From the NCBI RefSeq assembly GCF_905196875.1, contig NZ_CAJJWO010000006.1, forward strand, positions 62,001-126,000: a stretch of 64,000 bases of DNA, in the 5' to 3' direction. Positions within the stretch are counted from its first letter, which is position 1. The number at the start of each line of letters is the position of its first letter. The stretch comes from an uncultured Parabacteroides sp. Its GTDB lineage: Bacteria > Bacteroidota > Bacteroidia > Bacteroidales > Tannerellaceae. Positions 8,901 through 16,012 of this stretch are shown piece after piece. The translations under genes and the position numbers were made by a program. The notes below the pieces were generated by a model. It was not told the origin of the DNA. It did not search any database and was given only the letters and a program-made list of their open reading frames with translations.

Positions 8901-11900
8901 GCATATACCGGGAATATAAGTATAAAAAAAACAAATGTGTACAGTTCAAAAGTAGAAGTCAGTGATGGTTATTATCTGGGTTTTCTAACAGACCAGACAG
9001 TGGCGGTAACTCGTGGAGCGTCTACTTATACGGAGCGCATGAGCATTTCTTCGCATGTTTCGGGGCTTCCTTTGACAAGGATATATTATGTGGATGGAAA
9101 TCAGTCAAAATATCAGACATTTATATATGATGCAAAGGGTAATGTAACATCGGAATCTTCAAAACTTTATTCATCAACGAATTCTTTGACGACATCTTAT
9201 TTATATGATACTTATGGCCGTTTATCTGAAGTAACCAATCCTCTAGGTTTAAAGAATAAGTATGTATATAATTCAACAGGAAGGGTAGAGTCCATAAAAG
9301 ATCATCGGGGTGGCTCTACTTCATATATTTATGATGTATTTGGGCGAGAAAAATCAGTGACAATGCCTGATAATACAACTCTTACTACTGATTATCAATG
9401 GTCGGAAGAAGGAGTGAATGGTCTTTATTCTATCAAAAAATCGAGTACGGGGAAACCTGTGTTGCGGACTGTTTACGATGCATTAAATCGCAATGTGAGA
9501 AATAGCGAAACCCGATTTGACGGAACAGTTATTAATACTGATCGACTATATGATTCCTATGGTAATTTGCAAAAAGTATCTTTACCCTTCCCCGGAAGTA
9601 GCCCTTCTATATGGAATACATATACATATGATAACTTTGATCGGATAACTTCTTATGTAGAAGCATCCGGTAGGAAAACAACTTACAGTTATAACGGTAA
9701 TAGCGTGACAACTGTTGAAGATAAAATATCTGCTACAAGAAATTATGATGTACAAAATAATCTCATTTCGGTAACAGACCCAGCCGGGACGATTACCTAT
9801 AATTTATATGCAGACGGTCTACCTATATCCATCGTGGCTCCCGGTAATGTCACGACATCATTTGGATATGATAAATATCGGAGACGGACTAGCATGGATG
9901 ACCCTAGCCAAGGGAGAACAATCTATAAGTATGATACTTCCGGAAATGTATATGAAGAAACACATGCTGATGGTAAAATCATTCAGTCCGGATATGATTC
10001 ATATAATCGGTTGAAATCGGTTACAACTCCGGAATTTGTTACAACTTATACTTATAATGAAAAGGATGAGTTAACTGGTATATCGACAAATAATGGGACT
10101 GCAAAAACATTTGCCTATGATGTTGCCGGGCGATTGACAACCTGGAAAGAAAGTGCAGTAGATAATAAGTGGCTTCAAAAAATATATACTTATGCAGATG
10201 GAAATATTAGTTCTATAAAATACACGTCACAGTCGGGTGTTTTAGCTACGGAGAATTATATTTATGCTTATGGTCACCTAAGTGAAATGAAACTGAATGG
10301 TCAGACAACCGTTTATAAATTGTCTAAAGAAAATTCATATGGACAGCCGACAGAAGTTGTGACCGGTGGAATAACTCGTAAGTATGATTTTACAGCCTAC
10401 GGTTTACCTTCAGGTAGAAGTTCAAGTGGTTTTTCGAAAACCTATCAGAATTTTGCTTATACATTTGATCCGACAACTAGCAATTTGTTAAATAGGAAAG
10501 ATGTTCCCCGAGGTAAAACTGAATTTTTTGAGTATGATGATCTGAATCGCTTGACTAATTACACAAATCAGTTAGTTTCTTATGATGCTAAAGGTAATCT
10601 TTTGAGTAAAAGTGATGTTGGTACTTTTGAGTATACGAATGATCAAAAGCCTTATGCAATATCCGGAGCTGTGGCTGAGAGTGGAATTCCAGCAAGAGAT
10701 CAAGAGGTAACTTATAACTCATTTTGGCGTCCAAATTCAATCAGTGAAAATAACTATGTAGCAGCATTTACTTATAATGGGGAATATGATCGGGTAAAAA
10801 TGTCTTTGGCTAAAAATGGTAGTCATGCATTAACCCGCTATTACATGGGTGGGTGTTATGAATTGGAGCAAAGTTCGTCTTCAACCTCGGAAAGGCTCTA
10901 TCTGTTTGGTGATTATTACAACGCTGCAGCTGTGTATATAAAAGATAATTCCGGAGGCAATCTTTATTATATTCTTCGGGATTATTTGGGAAGTATTATG
11001 CAGGTTGTTTCTTCTGATGGAACTTTGAAACAGGAATTAAGTTATGACGCATGGGGACGACTACGAGATCCGGTTACAGGCGTTGTCTATGCTTCGGATG
11101 AGGAACCGGATTTGTTTTTAGGTAGAGGATACACAGGGCACGAGCATCTGCCTTGGTTTGGTATTGTTAATATGAATGCTCGGTTGTATGATCCTGTCGT
11201 TGGGCGATTTCTTTCTCCGGACCCTTATGTCCAGGCTCCTGATTTTTCACAAAACTTTAATAGGTACGCATATGCTATGAATAATCCGCTCCGCTATGTG
11301 GATGAAAATGGAGAATTTATACATATAATTATCGGTGCAATTATTGGAGGAACTGTAAATTTGATTTATAAAGCAGTATCAGGTCAATTGCATAGTTTTA
11401 AAGATGGCTTTGTCGCATTTGGAATTGGAGCAGCTGCCGGTGGACTAGGTGCTGCAACAGGAGGACTGGCATTTGCAGCAGCTGGTGGTGCAGCTGGCGG
11501 AATAGGAGGATTTTTGGCTGGGGCAGCCGGAGGTGCTGCGGGGACAGCTGCTATGATGCCTGTTCAAAGTGCCGGTAATAGTTTGTATTTTGGTGATCCG
11601 TTCATGTCATTAAAAGATTATGCAATAGGTATAGCCGGTGGAGCTTTAACAGGTGGAATCGCAAATGGAAGTATAGCTGCTCTAAAGGGAAATAATTTCT
11701 GGACTGGCAAAGAGGTACAATTTGGGAGAGGAACTTTTTCATTTAACAATACTGCGACTCGTCCTGCTCCAGAGATGAGGTTGTTGGAAGCACCAACTCC
11801 TTCGTTAAATGTAGAACAACCGGCGGTTGGAGCTGCTAATGATAAGTTAAGTAATTTGGCCTCTACTATTAAAGATCAAACGGAACAAACTCGATCTTTG

Positions 11901-12179
11901 CCATATGCAGTAACTGATAAGGGGGTTGTTTTACCTAATGATGTAAAATATCAGATACCGAGTAATTACGTAGTGAATCCCAAAGCGAATATTCCTAATT
12001 CAACATCATATGGAATAATGAAAAATGGAGAATTTATTGAAAAACTGAGAATAGATGCAGCGACTCCGCCAGGGATGAAAGGACCAAGTCAAAGTCACTA
12101 TCATTTAAATATGAAAGGTAGACATTATATGCCTGGAGGAAAGTCAGACCCTGGATTTGGAGTGAAAATTAAGTTTTAA
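5997..12179 (+). CDS. SpvB/RHS-repeat polymorphic toxin with C-terminal histidine-cluster domain
   Basis: 2060 residues with a signal peptide ending near FTGVAQ. A SpvB-like N-terminal domain follows (about 115-170, PGMKGFNPDLSLFYNS and GIGWSLSGIP), then four FG-GAP/VCBS calcium-type motifs (GDFNGDGKM, DYDGDGKSD, GEINGDGLMD, DINGDGMTD), long YD repeats (about 950-1650) and the RHS core (GHEHLPWFGIVNMNARLYDP, VGRFLSPDPY, NPLRYVDENG) ending near residue 1774. The tail starts with a Gly/Ala-rich membrane-like segment (about 1778-1890) and ends in a small domain with a cluster of His, SHYHLNMKGRHYMPGG (His 2034, 2036 and 2043). RHS cores encapsulate a variable C-terminal toxin; this tip looks like a nuclease but I cannot name its family. 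Immunity-type genes follow directly, as expected for this class. Confidence 0.85.
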   Translation: MNKYTIYYILIFIYTCFTGVAQTLLDPLNSVINNRFIGWTDEDYRVYEDSVFASLYPPVIAQKMDTVILGNQGESNEGTSITPLLTDNMHVPNSVVLDKTKAVGQIVIQSGTTSTGAKTYNIPIDVYPGMKGFNPDLSLFYNSQQGNNVVGIGWSLSGIPMISRSGKSVYYDGKSQGIQLNKEDIFVLNGVHLIKKSETTSNIIYESEQGNIKVKSYISGNVTKYFEVFYPDGNKGIFGFTANTVNNLFYPIISLSDLKGNKIDYSYTYVDNHYRISKIVYNGASIEFQYQTSRPDPVLFYSGGLKVNETNLLQNIVCKLGSSVLGTYALSYTTQNNLSLLTKIDYRANGNSYNPLLFYYGEGVIANTYTESVTQLLEWYKADDPAMIKVAKGKFDYDSGADGLISLPNQNPYWKHYRHSTSFRHSQNRFDNNYTGDEKIFLYAGLTDNMASPMPNLLTEKGFVDIICADIEGQQEEYVIKINNQVVNDKDQVTFHVYRSNLYSGLSKKYTRTFSFPTVYTDADDGKSIQPKYYYSGDFNGDGKMEILAVSCHQPFGDTSKPSTCYLFDLAGNRILYQNHVFPYSVDFVGTQQTDPKVAANNTDKLFVMDYDGDGKSDICHVGVNGVSIYTFDVSGTSWSSRKIGTYTGLKRADLANRALLLGEINGDGLMDLLVSPSNETGAANLYTWTSYNSTGNGQFDKSTFSGTYNPSSAKEGFIMQDINGDGMTDLVKYSSSGFFTYLAKNNSVGISTCYESFPSTGSILVPTNINTHSYFTQLISLKEGKVTKYSFSRNDSKEVLATGMVNSLGVIEKNKYQLINEEGIGSGVYSKGTGAVFPYVNIHEPIAVLASFETYMNKEKIDNSRFLYRNAVIHRQGLGFRGFETITCYNKRGQSLVQTYEPYRYSVLKSEISPEFKKTYNYAVDVQTDKIVKIRLNSKVEEDLLKKTSASKSFIYDTYGYPTQEITAYTGNISIKKTNVYSSKVEVSDGYYLGFLTDQTVAVTRGASTYTERMSISSHVSGLPLTRIYYVDGNQSKYQTFIYDAKGNVTSESSKLYSSTNSLTTSYLYDTYGRLSEVTNPLGLKNKYVYNSTGRVESIKDHRGGSTSYIYDVFGREKSVTMPDNTTLTTDYQWSEEGVNGLYSIKKSSTGKPVLRTVYDALNRNVRNSETRFDGTVINTDRLYDSYGNLQKVSLPFPGSSPSIWNTYTYDNFDRITSYVEASGRKTTYSYNGNSVTTVEDKISATRNYDVQNNLISVTDPAGTITYNLYADGLPISIVAPGNVTTSFGYDKYRRRTSMDDPSQGRTIYKYDTSGNVYEETHADGKIIQSGYDSYNRLKSVTTPEFVTTYTYNEKDELTGISTNNGTAKTFAYDVAGRLTTWKESAVDNKWLQKIYTYADGNISSIKYTSQSGVLATENYIYAYGHLSEMKLNGQTTVYKLSKENSYGQPTEVVTGGITRKYDFTAYGLPSGRSSSGFSKTYQNFAYTFDPTTSNLLNRKDVPRGKTEFFEYDDLNRLTNYTNQLVSYDAKGNLLSKSDVGTFEYTNDQKPYAISGAVAESGIPARDQEVTYNSFWRPNSISENNYVAAFTYNGEYDRVKMSLAKNGSHALTRYYMGGCYELEQSSSSTSERLYLFGDYYNAAAVYIKDNSGGNLYYILRDYLGSIMQVVSSDGTLKQELSYDAWGRLRDPVTGVVYASDEEPDLFLGRGYTGHEHLPWFGIVNMNARLYDPVVGRFLSPDPYVQAPDFSQNFNRYAYAMNNPLRYVDENGEFIHIIIGAIIGGTVNLIYKAVSGQLHSFKDGFVAFGIGAAAGGLGAATGGLAFAAAGGAAGGIGGFLAGAAGGAAGTAAMMPVQSAGNSLYFGDPFMSLKDYAIGIAGGALTGGIANGSIAALKGNNFWTGKEVQFGRGTFSFNNTATRPAPEMRLLEAPTPSLNVEQPAVGAANDKLSNLASTIKDQTEQTRSLPYAVTDKGVVLPNDVKYQIPSNYVVNPKANIPNSTSYGIMKNGEFIEKLRIDAATPPGMKGPSQSHYHLNMKGRHYMPGGKSDPGFGVKIKF

Positions 12180-12230
12180 TTGTTATATTTGATCTCATTT
12201 AATGTGTGTAATGATTTTTATTTGTAAATA

Positions 12231-12650
12231 ATGATTTATATGAAATTATTTTTTGATTATTTTTATCATGATGTAATGATAAAAAGTATATTTTATAATT
12301 TAAATGAAGTTGATGGGAAGAATTCACTATCATTTGTATTAGATAATAGTGAACTTGATAGCGATGAAGATATTGGCTCCGAAAATTATGAATATTTTAA
12401 GGATCTGAAATGTATATTCGAAAAAGTACATCAATCAAGTGTTAATCTATACCAGAATGTTAGAGGCAATTATTTTATTTTATCTTCAGAGATTAGTGAT
12501 ACTGATCCTTTTCTTATAGAATATAAAAGTGGAATGGATAAGATTATTCCAATAGATATATTTAATGAGTTGAAGTGTTATTCTATTTATACAACAGGGG
12601 GTATTATAAAGATAATATCAGCAAATGATGTCGTAGTTTTGGAGGAATAA
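12231..12650 (+). CDS. Probable cognate immunity protein of the RHS toxin
   Basis: 139 residues, acidic, no signal peptide or membrane segment, so cytoplasmic. It contains a repeated hydrophobic/acidic pattern (SLSFVLDNSELDSDEDIG) and ends LEE. No family recognised. It begins 51 bases after the RHS stop, the usual position of the cognate immunity gene in polymorphic toxin loci; the assignment is by position and size only. An ATG at 12240 is an alternative start. Confidence 0.55.
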   Translation: MIYMKLFFDYFYHDVMIKSIFYNLNEVDGKNSLSFVLDNSELDSDEDIGSENYEYFKDLKCIFEKVHQSSVNLYQNVRGNYFILSSEISDTDPFLIEYKSGMDKIIPIDIFNELKCYSIYTTGGIIKIISANDVVVLEE

Positions 12651-12745
12651 AGCTAGATAAATATTGGGTTATACCATTCCTGTCTTGTTGCTGAAACGAA
12701 TGTTGTAATACCAGATTTATATATGGGACTGTATTTGATAGAAAC

Positions 12746-12753
12746 TAACTTTG
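12746..12753 (+). promoter_or_regulatory. -7 promoter element before the barstar remnant
   Basis: TAACTTTG matches TAnnTTTG and lies 13 bases before the ATG at 12767. No clear -33 TTG is placed 19-21 bases upstream. If active, it would transcribe the barstar remnant, macrodomain gene and following gene separately from the RHS operon. Confidence 0.4.
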
Positions 12754-12766
12754 TAAAAAGTGGTAT

Positions 12767-13106
12767 ATGGATAATTTTTTGTTTTTGCAATCGTATGAAC
12801 CACCAGTAACTAAAGATATCTTTTTTGTATGGGTTCCATCGGTAAATACAAAGGATGATTTGTTTAAGAATTTGTCTACAGCTTTGAATTTTCCTGGTTA
12901 TTTCGGTTATAATTGGGACGCTTTGCTTGATTTATTTCTGGATTTTACCTGGATTATCGCCGATGGACTTAAATGTATATATGAAGATACTGGAGGAAAG
13001 TTCTAAGGTCTGGAATGACGCAACAGAGCATGTATTGGTATTTCTTTTTTGTAAAGATGATAAAGATGAAATTTTAAAAACAGAAAGTAATGGTTCATTT
13101 TATTAA
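12767..13106 (+). pseudogene. Barstar-family immunity gene broken by an internal deletion
   Basis: The first frame gives a barstar N-terminus with the diagnostic LSTALNFPGYFGYNWDALLD motif, then runs to a stop at 13004-13006 after DFTWIIADGLK. The usual C-terminal part continues in another frame from about 12957 to a TAA at 13104-13106 (MDLNVYMKILEESSKVWND, then EHVLVFLF). About 15-20 residues normally found between the FTW strand and the YMKIL helix (an IVIVH-type strand and loop) are missing, so a deletion of roughly 40-60 bases has also shifted the frame. Barstars inhibit barnase-like RNases; this copy should be non-functional. Its end overlaps the start of the macrodomain gene by 17 bases. 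Confidence 0.75.
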
Positions 13107-13548
13107 AGAAGGAGACATTTTCTCTTTAAAAGGTGTTTCAAGTTATGCTCATGGTTGTAATTGTGCAGGTGCTATGGGAAAGGGTATCGCATTGCAATTT
13201 AGAAATAGATATCCAGCTATGTATAAGGAGTATAAGCTGTTGTGTCAATGTGGGCAATTTAATCCTGGTGATGTCTTTGACTATAATTATGGTGAAGGAT
13301 ATGTTTATAATCTGGCAACACAAGTATCTTGGCGAACTCAAGCAAAAATAGAATATATCGAAAATGCTTTGAATGTGATGTGTAAATTAGCAGTCTCTCA
13401 AAATGTAAAATCAATAGCTTTGCCAGCGATAGGTGCAGGGCTTGGCGGTTTGCATTGGGAGGAAGTAAAGGTTGTTATTAAAGATATTTCTTTGCTTTAT
13501 TCTACTGTGGATTTATACGTGGTGGAAACATATCGTGCAATTGTGTGA
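13090..13548 (+). CDS. Macrodomain (ADP-ribose binding/hydrolase) protein, DarG-macrodomain type
   Basis: 152 residues forming one macrodomain. The ligand loop 1 region reads HGCNCAGAMGKGIALQF, the variant seen in DarG/POA1-like macrodomains, and the phosphate loop reads ALPAIGAGLGGLHWEEV. Proteins of this type bind ADP-ribose and can reverse ADP-ribosylation, including DarT-made DNA adducts. No DarT gene is visible nearby and no DarG C-terminal domain is present. Its place in the immunity row suggests it protects against an ADP-ribosylating toxin tip, past or incoming. It starts inside the barstar remnant and its stop overlaps a possible GTG start of the next gene. Confidence 0.85.
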   Translation: MVHFIKEGDIFSLKGVSSYAHGCNCAGAMGKGIALQFRNRYPAMYKEYKLLCQCGQFNPGDVFDYNYGEGYVYNLATQVSWRTQAKIEYIENALNVMCKLAVSQNVKSIALPAIGAGLGGLHWEEVKVVIKDISLLYSTVDLYVVETYRAIV

Positions 13549-13553
13549 AAAAT

Positions 13554-14012
13554 ATGATTAATATAAATAATATATCTTCTCGCCGAATTGATTCAATTTC
13601 AATAGATAATAATGAGAATATTAATATATCTAACTCAATTATTGATGAGATAAATTTTACTTCTTTAATTTTTTCGAAGAAGGTTTATATTTGTAACTGT
13701 ATAATTGACAAATTAGTGATTCATTCTAGTTGGTTTGAAGGAGGATTGCATTTTGTTGATAATATAGTTCTTTCTGATATTGACTACCAAATGGGTGGGC
13801 ATAACATTGCTGACTTTATTTTAGAAAGAAATATCTTTAATGGTTTCTTTAGTTTTTTTGATTGCCAATTTGAAGGTAATGTTATAATTAAAGATAATAT
13901 TTTTAAGAAAGGTAGTGATCTTTTTTTGAACGAAAATAAAGGTTTTGATAACTCATTCGAACGACAACTGGTTGTAGAGAACAATATAGGTCGTCTGGAT
14001 ATGTTTTCATAA
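13554..14012 (+). CDS. Isoleucine/asparagine-rich protein of the immunity row
   Basis: 152 residues (155 if the GTG at 13545, overlapping the macrodomain stop, is used). No signal peptide. The sequence is a series of short alternating Ile/Asn/Phe strands (INISNSIIDEINFTSLIF, YICNCIIDKLVI, FEGNVIIKDNIF), suggesting a right-handed beta-helix of pentapeptide-like character without a strict five-residue repeat. No family assigned. Coupling to the macrodomain gene suggests an immunity or accessory role; this is inference. Confidence 0.5.
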   Translation: MININNISSRRIDSISIDNNENINISNSIIDEINFTSLIFSKKVYICNCIIDKLVIHSSWFEGGLHFVDNIVLSDIDYQMGGHNIADFILERNIFNGFFSFFDCQFEGNVIIKDNIFKKGSDLFLNENKGFDNSFERQLVVENNIGRLDMFS

Positions 14013-14117
14013 TGACCATTTAGGTTCTCCCTGATTGATAACGAATGCTTCTGGTGGTGAGGTACATGAAACCGGAATGGAATTTCATATCGTTGTTAAT
14101 ATCTTACTGGTCATGTC

Positions 14118-14147
14118 TTGCGTATTTAATCTTTTTATCTACATTTG
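14118..14147 (+). promoter_or_regulatory. Promoter of the ECF sigma factor operon
   Basis: TTG at 14118-14120, a 19-base spacer and TACATTTG at 14140-14147 give a full match to the Bacteroidales promoter, 42 bases before the sigma-factor ATG. A purine-rich AGGAG at 14181-14185 lies just upstream of that ATG. Confidence 0.7.
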
Positions 14148-14189
14148 TTTGTGATAAGGATTTTACCGTAAGACATTAAAAGGAGATTG

Positions 14190-14732
14190 ATGGATTTCGA
14201 GAGTTTTTATATAACATGGTACTCGCGTGTTAAGCACTTTGCACGCGACTATGTCCTTTCTGAAGAAGAAGCAGAGAACATTACACAAGATGTTTTTCTT
14301 GATTTCTATCAAAAGAGAGATTCACTGGATTTTCATATAAACGTAATAGCTTATTTATTTACATCTGTGAAGAACAGATGTATCGATTATCTGCGTCGTA
14401 AACTATTGGAGCAGGAAGCAGCTTCGAGGATGCAGGAAGATTTTGATTTGTCCTTCCGTATGAAGTTTGATTCTTTGGAAGCGTTCGATGTGGACGGGCT
14501 TTCGGAGGATAATATAAAGGATATAATAGAAAAAGCACTTAACGCACTTCCCGAACGGTGCCGGGAAATATTCATATTAAGTAAACTGGAAGGAAAAAAG
14601 CAGAAAGAGATAGCAGAAGAATTGAATGTGTCTGTAAAAACCATTGAAACACAGATGACTATCGCTTATAAAAAATTAAGAGAGGAGTTAAAAAACTATT
14701 TACCGCTATTGATGTTTATTTTGTCCTTTTGA
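14190..14732 (+). CDS. ECF RNA polymerase sigma-70 factor of a polysaccharide-utilisation locus
   Basis: 180 residues. Region 2 lies near the N-terminus (FARDYVLSEEEAENITQDVF, then AYLFTSVKNRCIDYLRR) and region 4 at the end (ALNALPERCREIFILSKLEG and the helix-turn-helix KEIAEELNVSVKTIETQM). The ATG at 14190 is preferred over the TTG three bases earlier because AGGAG precedes it. Family knowledge: such factors are held by FecR anti-sigma proteins and activate the linked susC/susD genes when the SusC-like transporter engages its glycan. The fecR partner here is displaced one gene downstream. Confidence 0.9.
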   Translation: MDFESFYITWYSRVKHFARDYVLSEEEAENITQDVFLDFYQKRDSLDFHINVIAYLFTSVKNRCIDYLRRKLLEQEAASRMQEDFDLSFRMKFDSLEAFDVDGLSEDNIKDIIEKALNALPERCREIFILSKLEGKKQKEIAEELNVSVKTIETQMTIAYKKLREELKNYLPLLMFILSF

Positions 14733-14753
14733 TAAGGCGTAAAAATTAAAAAT

Positions 14754-15893
14754 ATGGCAGAACCTTTTAAAAACATGTACAACGAGCAATTTTTCGATAG
14801 ATTTTCGATAGATTTGAAACTTGTTATCAAAGATTTTGATGCTCGTGAGTTTGTATCCCAAATAATGGATAATGAATGGGAAAACAGAGAGCTTAAACAA
14901 CGTTGTATGCACATTACAACAATTCTGAAAAAGTTTTTACCGGCAGATTATAAAGAGGCAATCACCAAAATACTTGAACTGTTGGATTATGTAAAAAACA
15001 CACAACCTGATTTTTCAAAAATAGATGATACGAAGTTTGGCTTAACATTGGAGTATGGTCCGGTTTTAGATAATTATGTAGAACAATACGGATTGGACGA
15101 TTACGAAACCTCTGTTAAAGCGATAGAAAAAATCACCCAGTTTACAAGTTGTGAATTTTCTGTTCATCCTTTTATTATAAAATATCCGGATAAAATGATG
15201 CAGCAAATGTTAGTTTGGTCGAAGCATGAACATTGGGGAGTAAGACGGCTTGCGTCAGAAGGGTGTCGTCCGCGTCTTCCCTGGGCGATGGCTTTGCCGA
15301 ATTTGAAAGAAAATCCTGCCCCGATCATTCCAATTCTGGAAAACCTTAAAAACGATCCGGCGAGATTTGTGCGCTTGAGTGTTGCTAATAACTTGAATGA
15401 TATAGCGAAAGATAATCCTCAAACTGTGATTGATTTGGTGAAAAGATGGCAAGGAGAGTCGAAGGAAGTGGATTGGATTATCAAACACGGTAGCCGGACA
15501 CTTTTAAAACAAGGCAACCCGGAGATGATGGAACTGTTTGGTTTTAATTCTACAGTAAAAAGTGTCCACATTGAGAATTTTCAAATTTCAATACCCAAAG
15601 TTAAAGTTGGAAACTCGTTGGAATTTAGTTTTAACTTATTGAATAAGAACAATAAAAGAACCAAAATACGGCTTGAATACGGAATTTACTACCAAAAAGC
15701 GAATGGAACGTTGACAAAGAAAGTTCACAAGATCAGCGAAAAGGAGTACGCCGAAAATTCTACAACACAAATTACTCGAAAACACTCTTTTCGCGTGGTA
15801 ACAACCAGGAAATTCCATCCCGGACTTCACCAGGTTGCTGTAATAATCAATGGGAATGAGTTTGAAAAGTATGATTTTGAGCTGATTGAATGA
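14754..15893 (+). CDS. AlkC-type HEAT-repeat DNA alkylation repair glycosylase with Ig-like C-terminal domain
   Basis: 379 residues. The first two thirds are helical HEAT-like repeats with family motifs WSKHEHWGVRRLASEGCRPR, LPWAMALPNLKENP and ARFVRLSVANNLNDIAKDNP; these are characteristic of the AlkC/AlkD DNA glycosylase superfamily that removes cationic alkylated bases. The last 115 residues are beta-rich (SLEFSFNLLNKNNKR, HKISEKEYAENST, HPGLHQVAVIINGNE) and match the Ig-like domain of the AlkC-beta branch. Cytoplasmic. It sits 21 bases after the sigma factor and before fecR, so it should be transcribed with them, which is not the standard order for this locus type. Confidence 0.85.
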   Translation: MAEPFKNMYNEQFFDRFSIDLKLVIKDFDAREFVSQIMDNEWENRELKQRCMHITTILKKFLPADYKEAITKILELLDYVKNTQPDFSKIDDTKFGLTLEYGPVLDNYVEQYGLDDYETSVKAIEKITQFTSCEFSVHPFIIKYPDKMMQQMLVWSKHEHWGVRRLASEGCRPRLPWAMALPNLKENPAPIIPILENLKNDPARFVRLSVANNLNDIAKDNPQTVIDLVKRWQGESKEVDWIIKHGSRTLLKQGNPEMMELFGFNSTVKSVHIENFQISIPKVKVGNSLEFSFNLLNKNNKRTKIRLEYGIYYQKANGTLTKKVHKISEKEYAENSTTQITRKHSFRVVTTRKFHPGLHQVAVIINGNEFEKYDFELIE

Positions 15894-16012
15894 TAAATAC
15901 GGCATACAGTAATTAGTCTTTCCCGGAAAATTAAGAAAAATGAGAAAAATAATCAGATTTCTTTAGGGGGATTATTTTTTCTGTTCGTTTACTATATAAA
16001 GAACAGTGAATA

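Noticed and set aside
12651..12745. Open frame between the first immunity gene and the barstar remnant
   Set aside because: No start codon with a ribosome site, no family similarity, and it ends inside the barstar frame.
14013..14117. Possible RHS or toxin fragment (a frame reading NASGGEVHETGMEF)
   Set aside because: Too short, interrupted by a stop just upstream, and the resemblance to RHS sequence is not specific.
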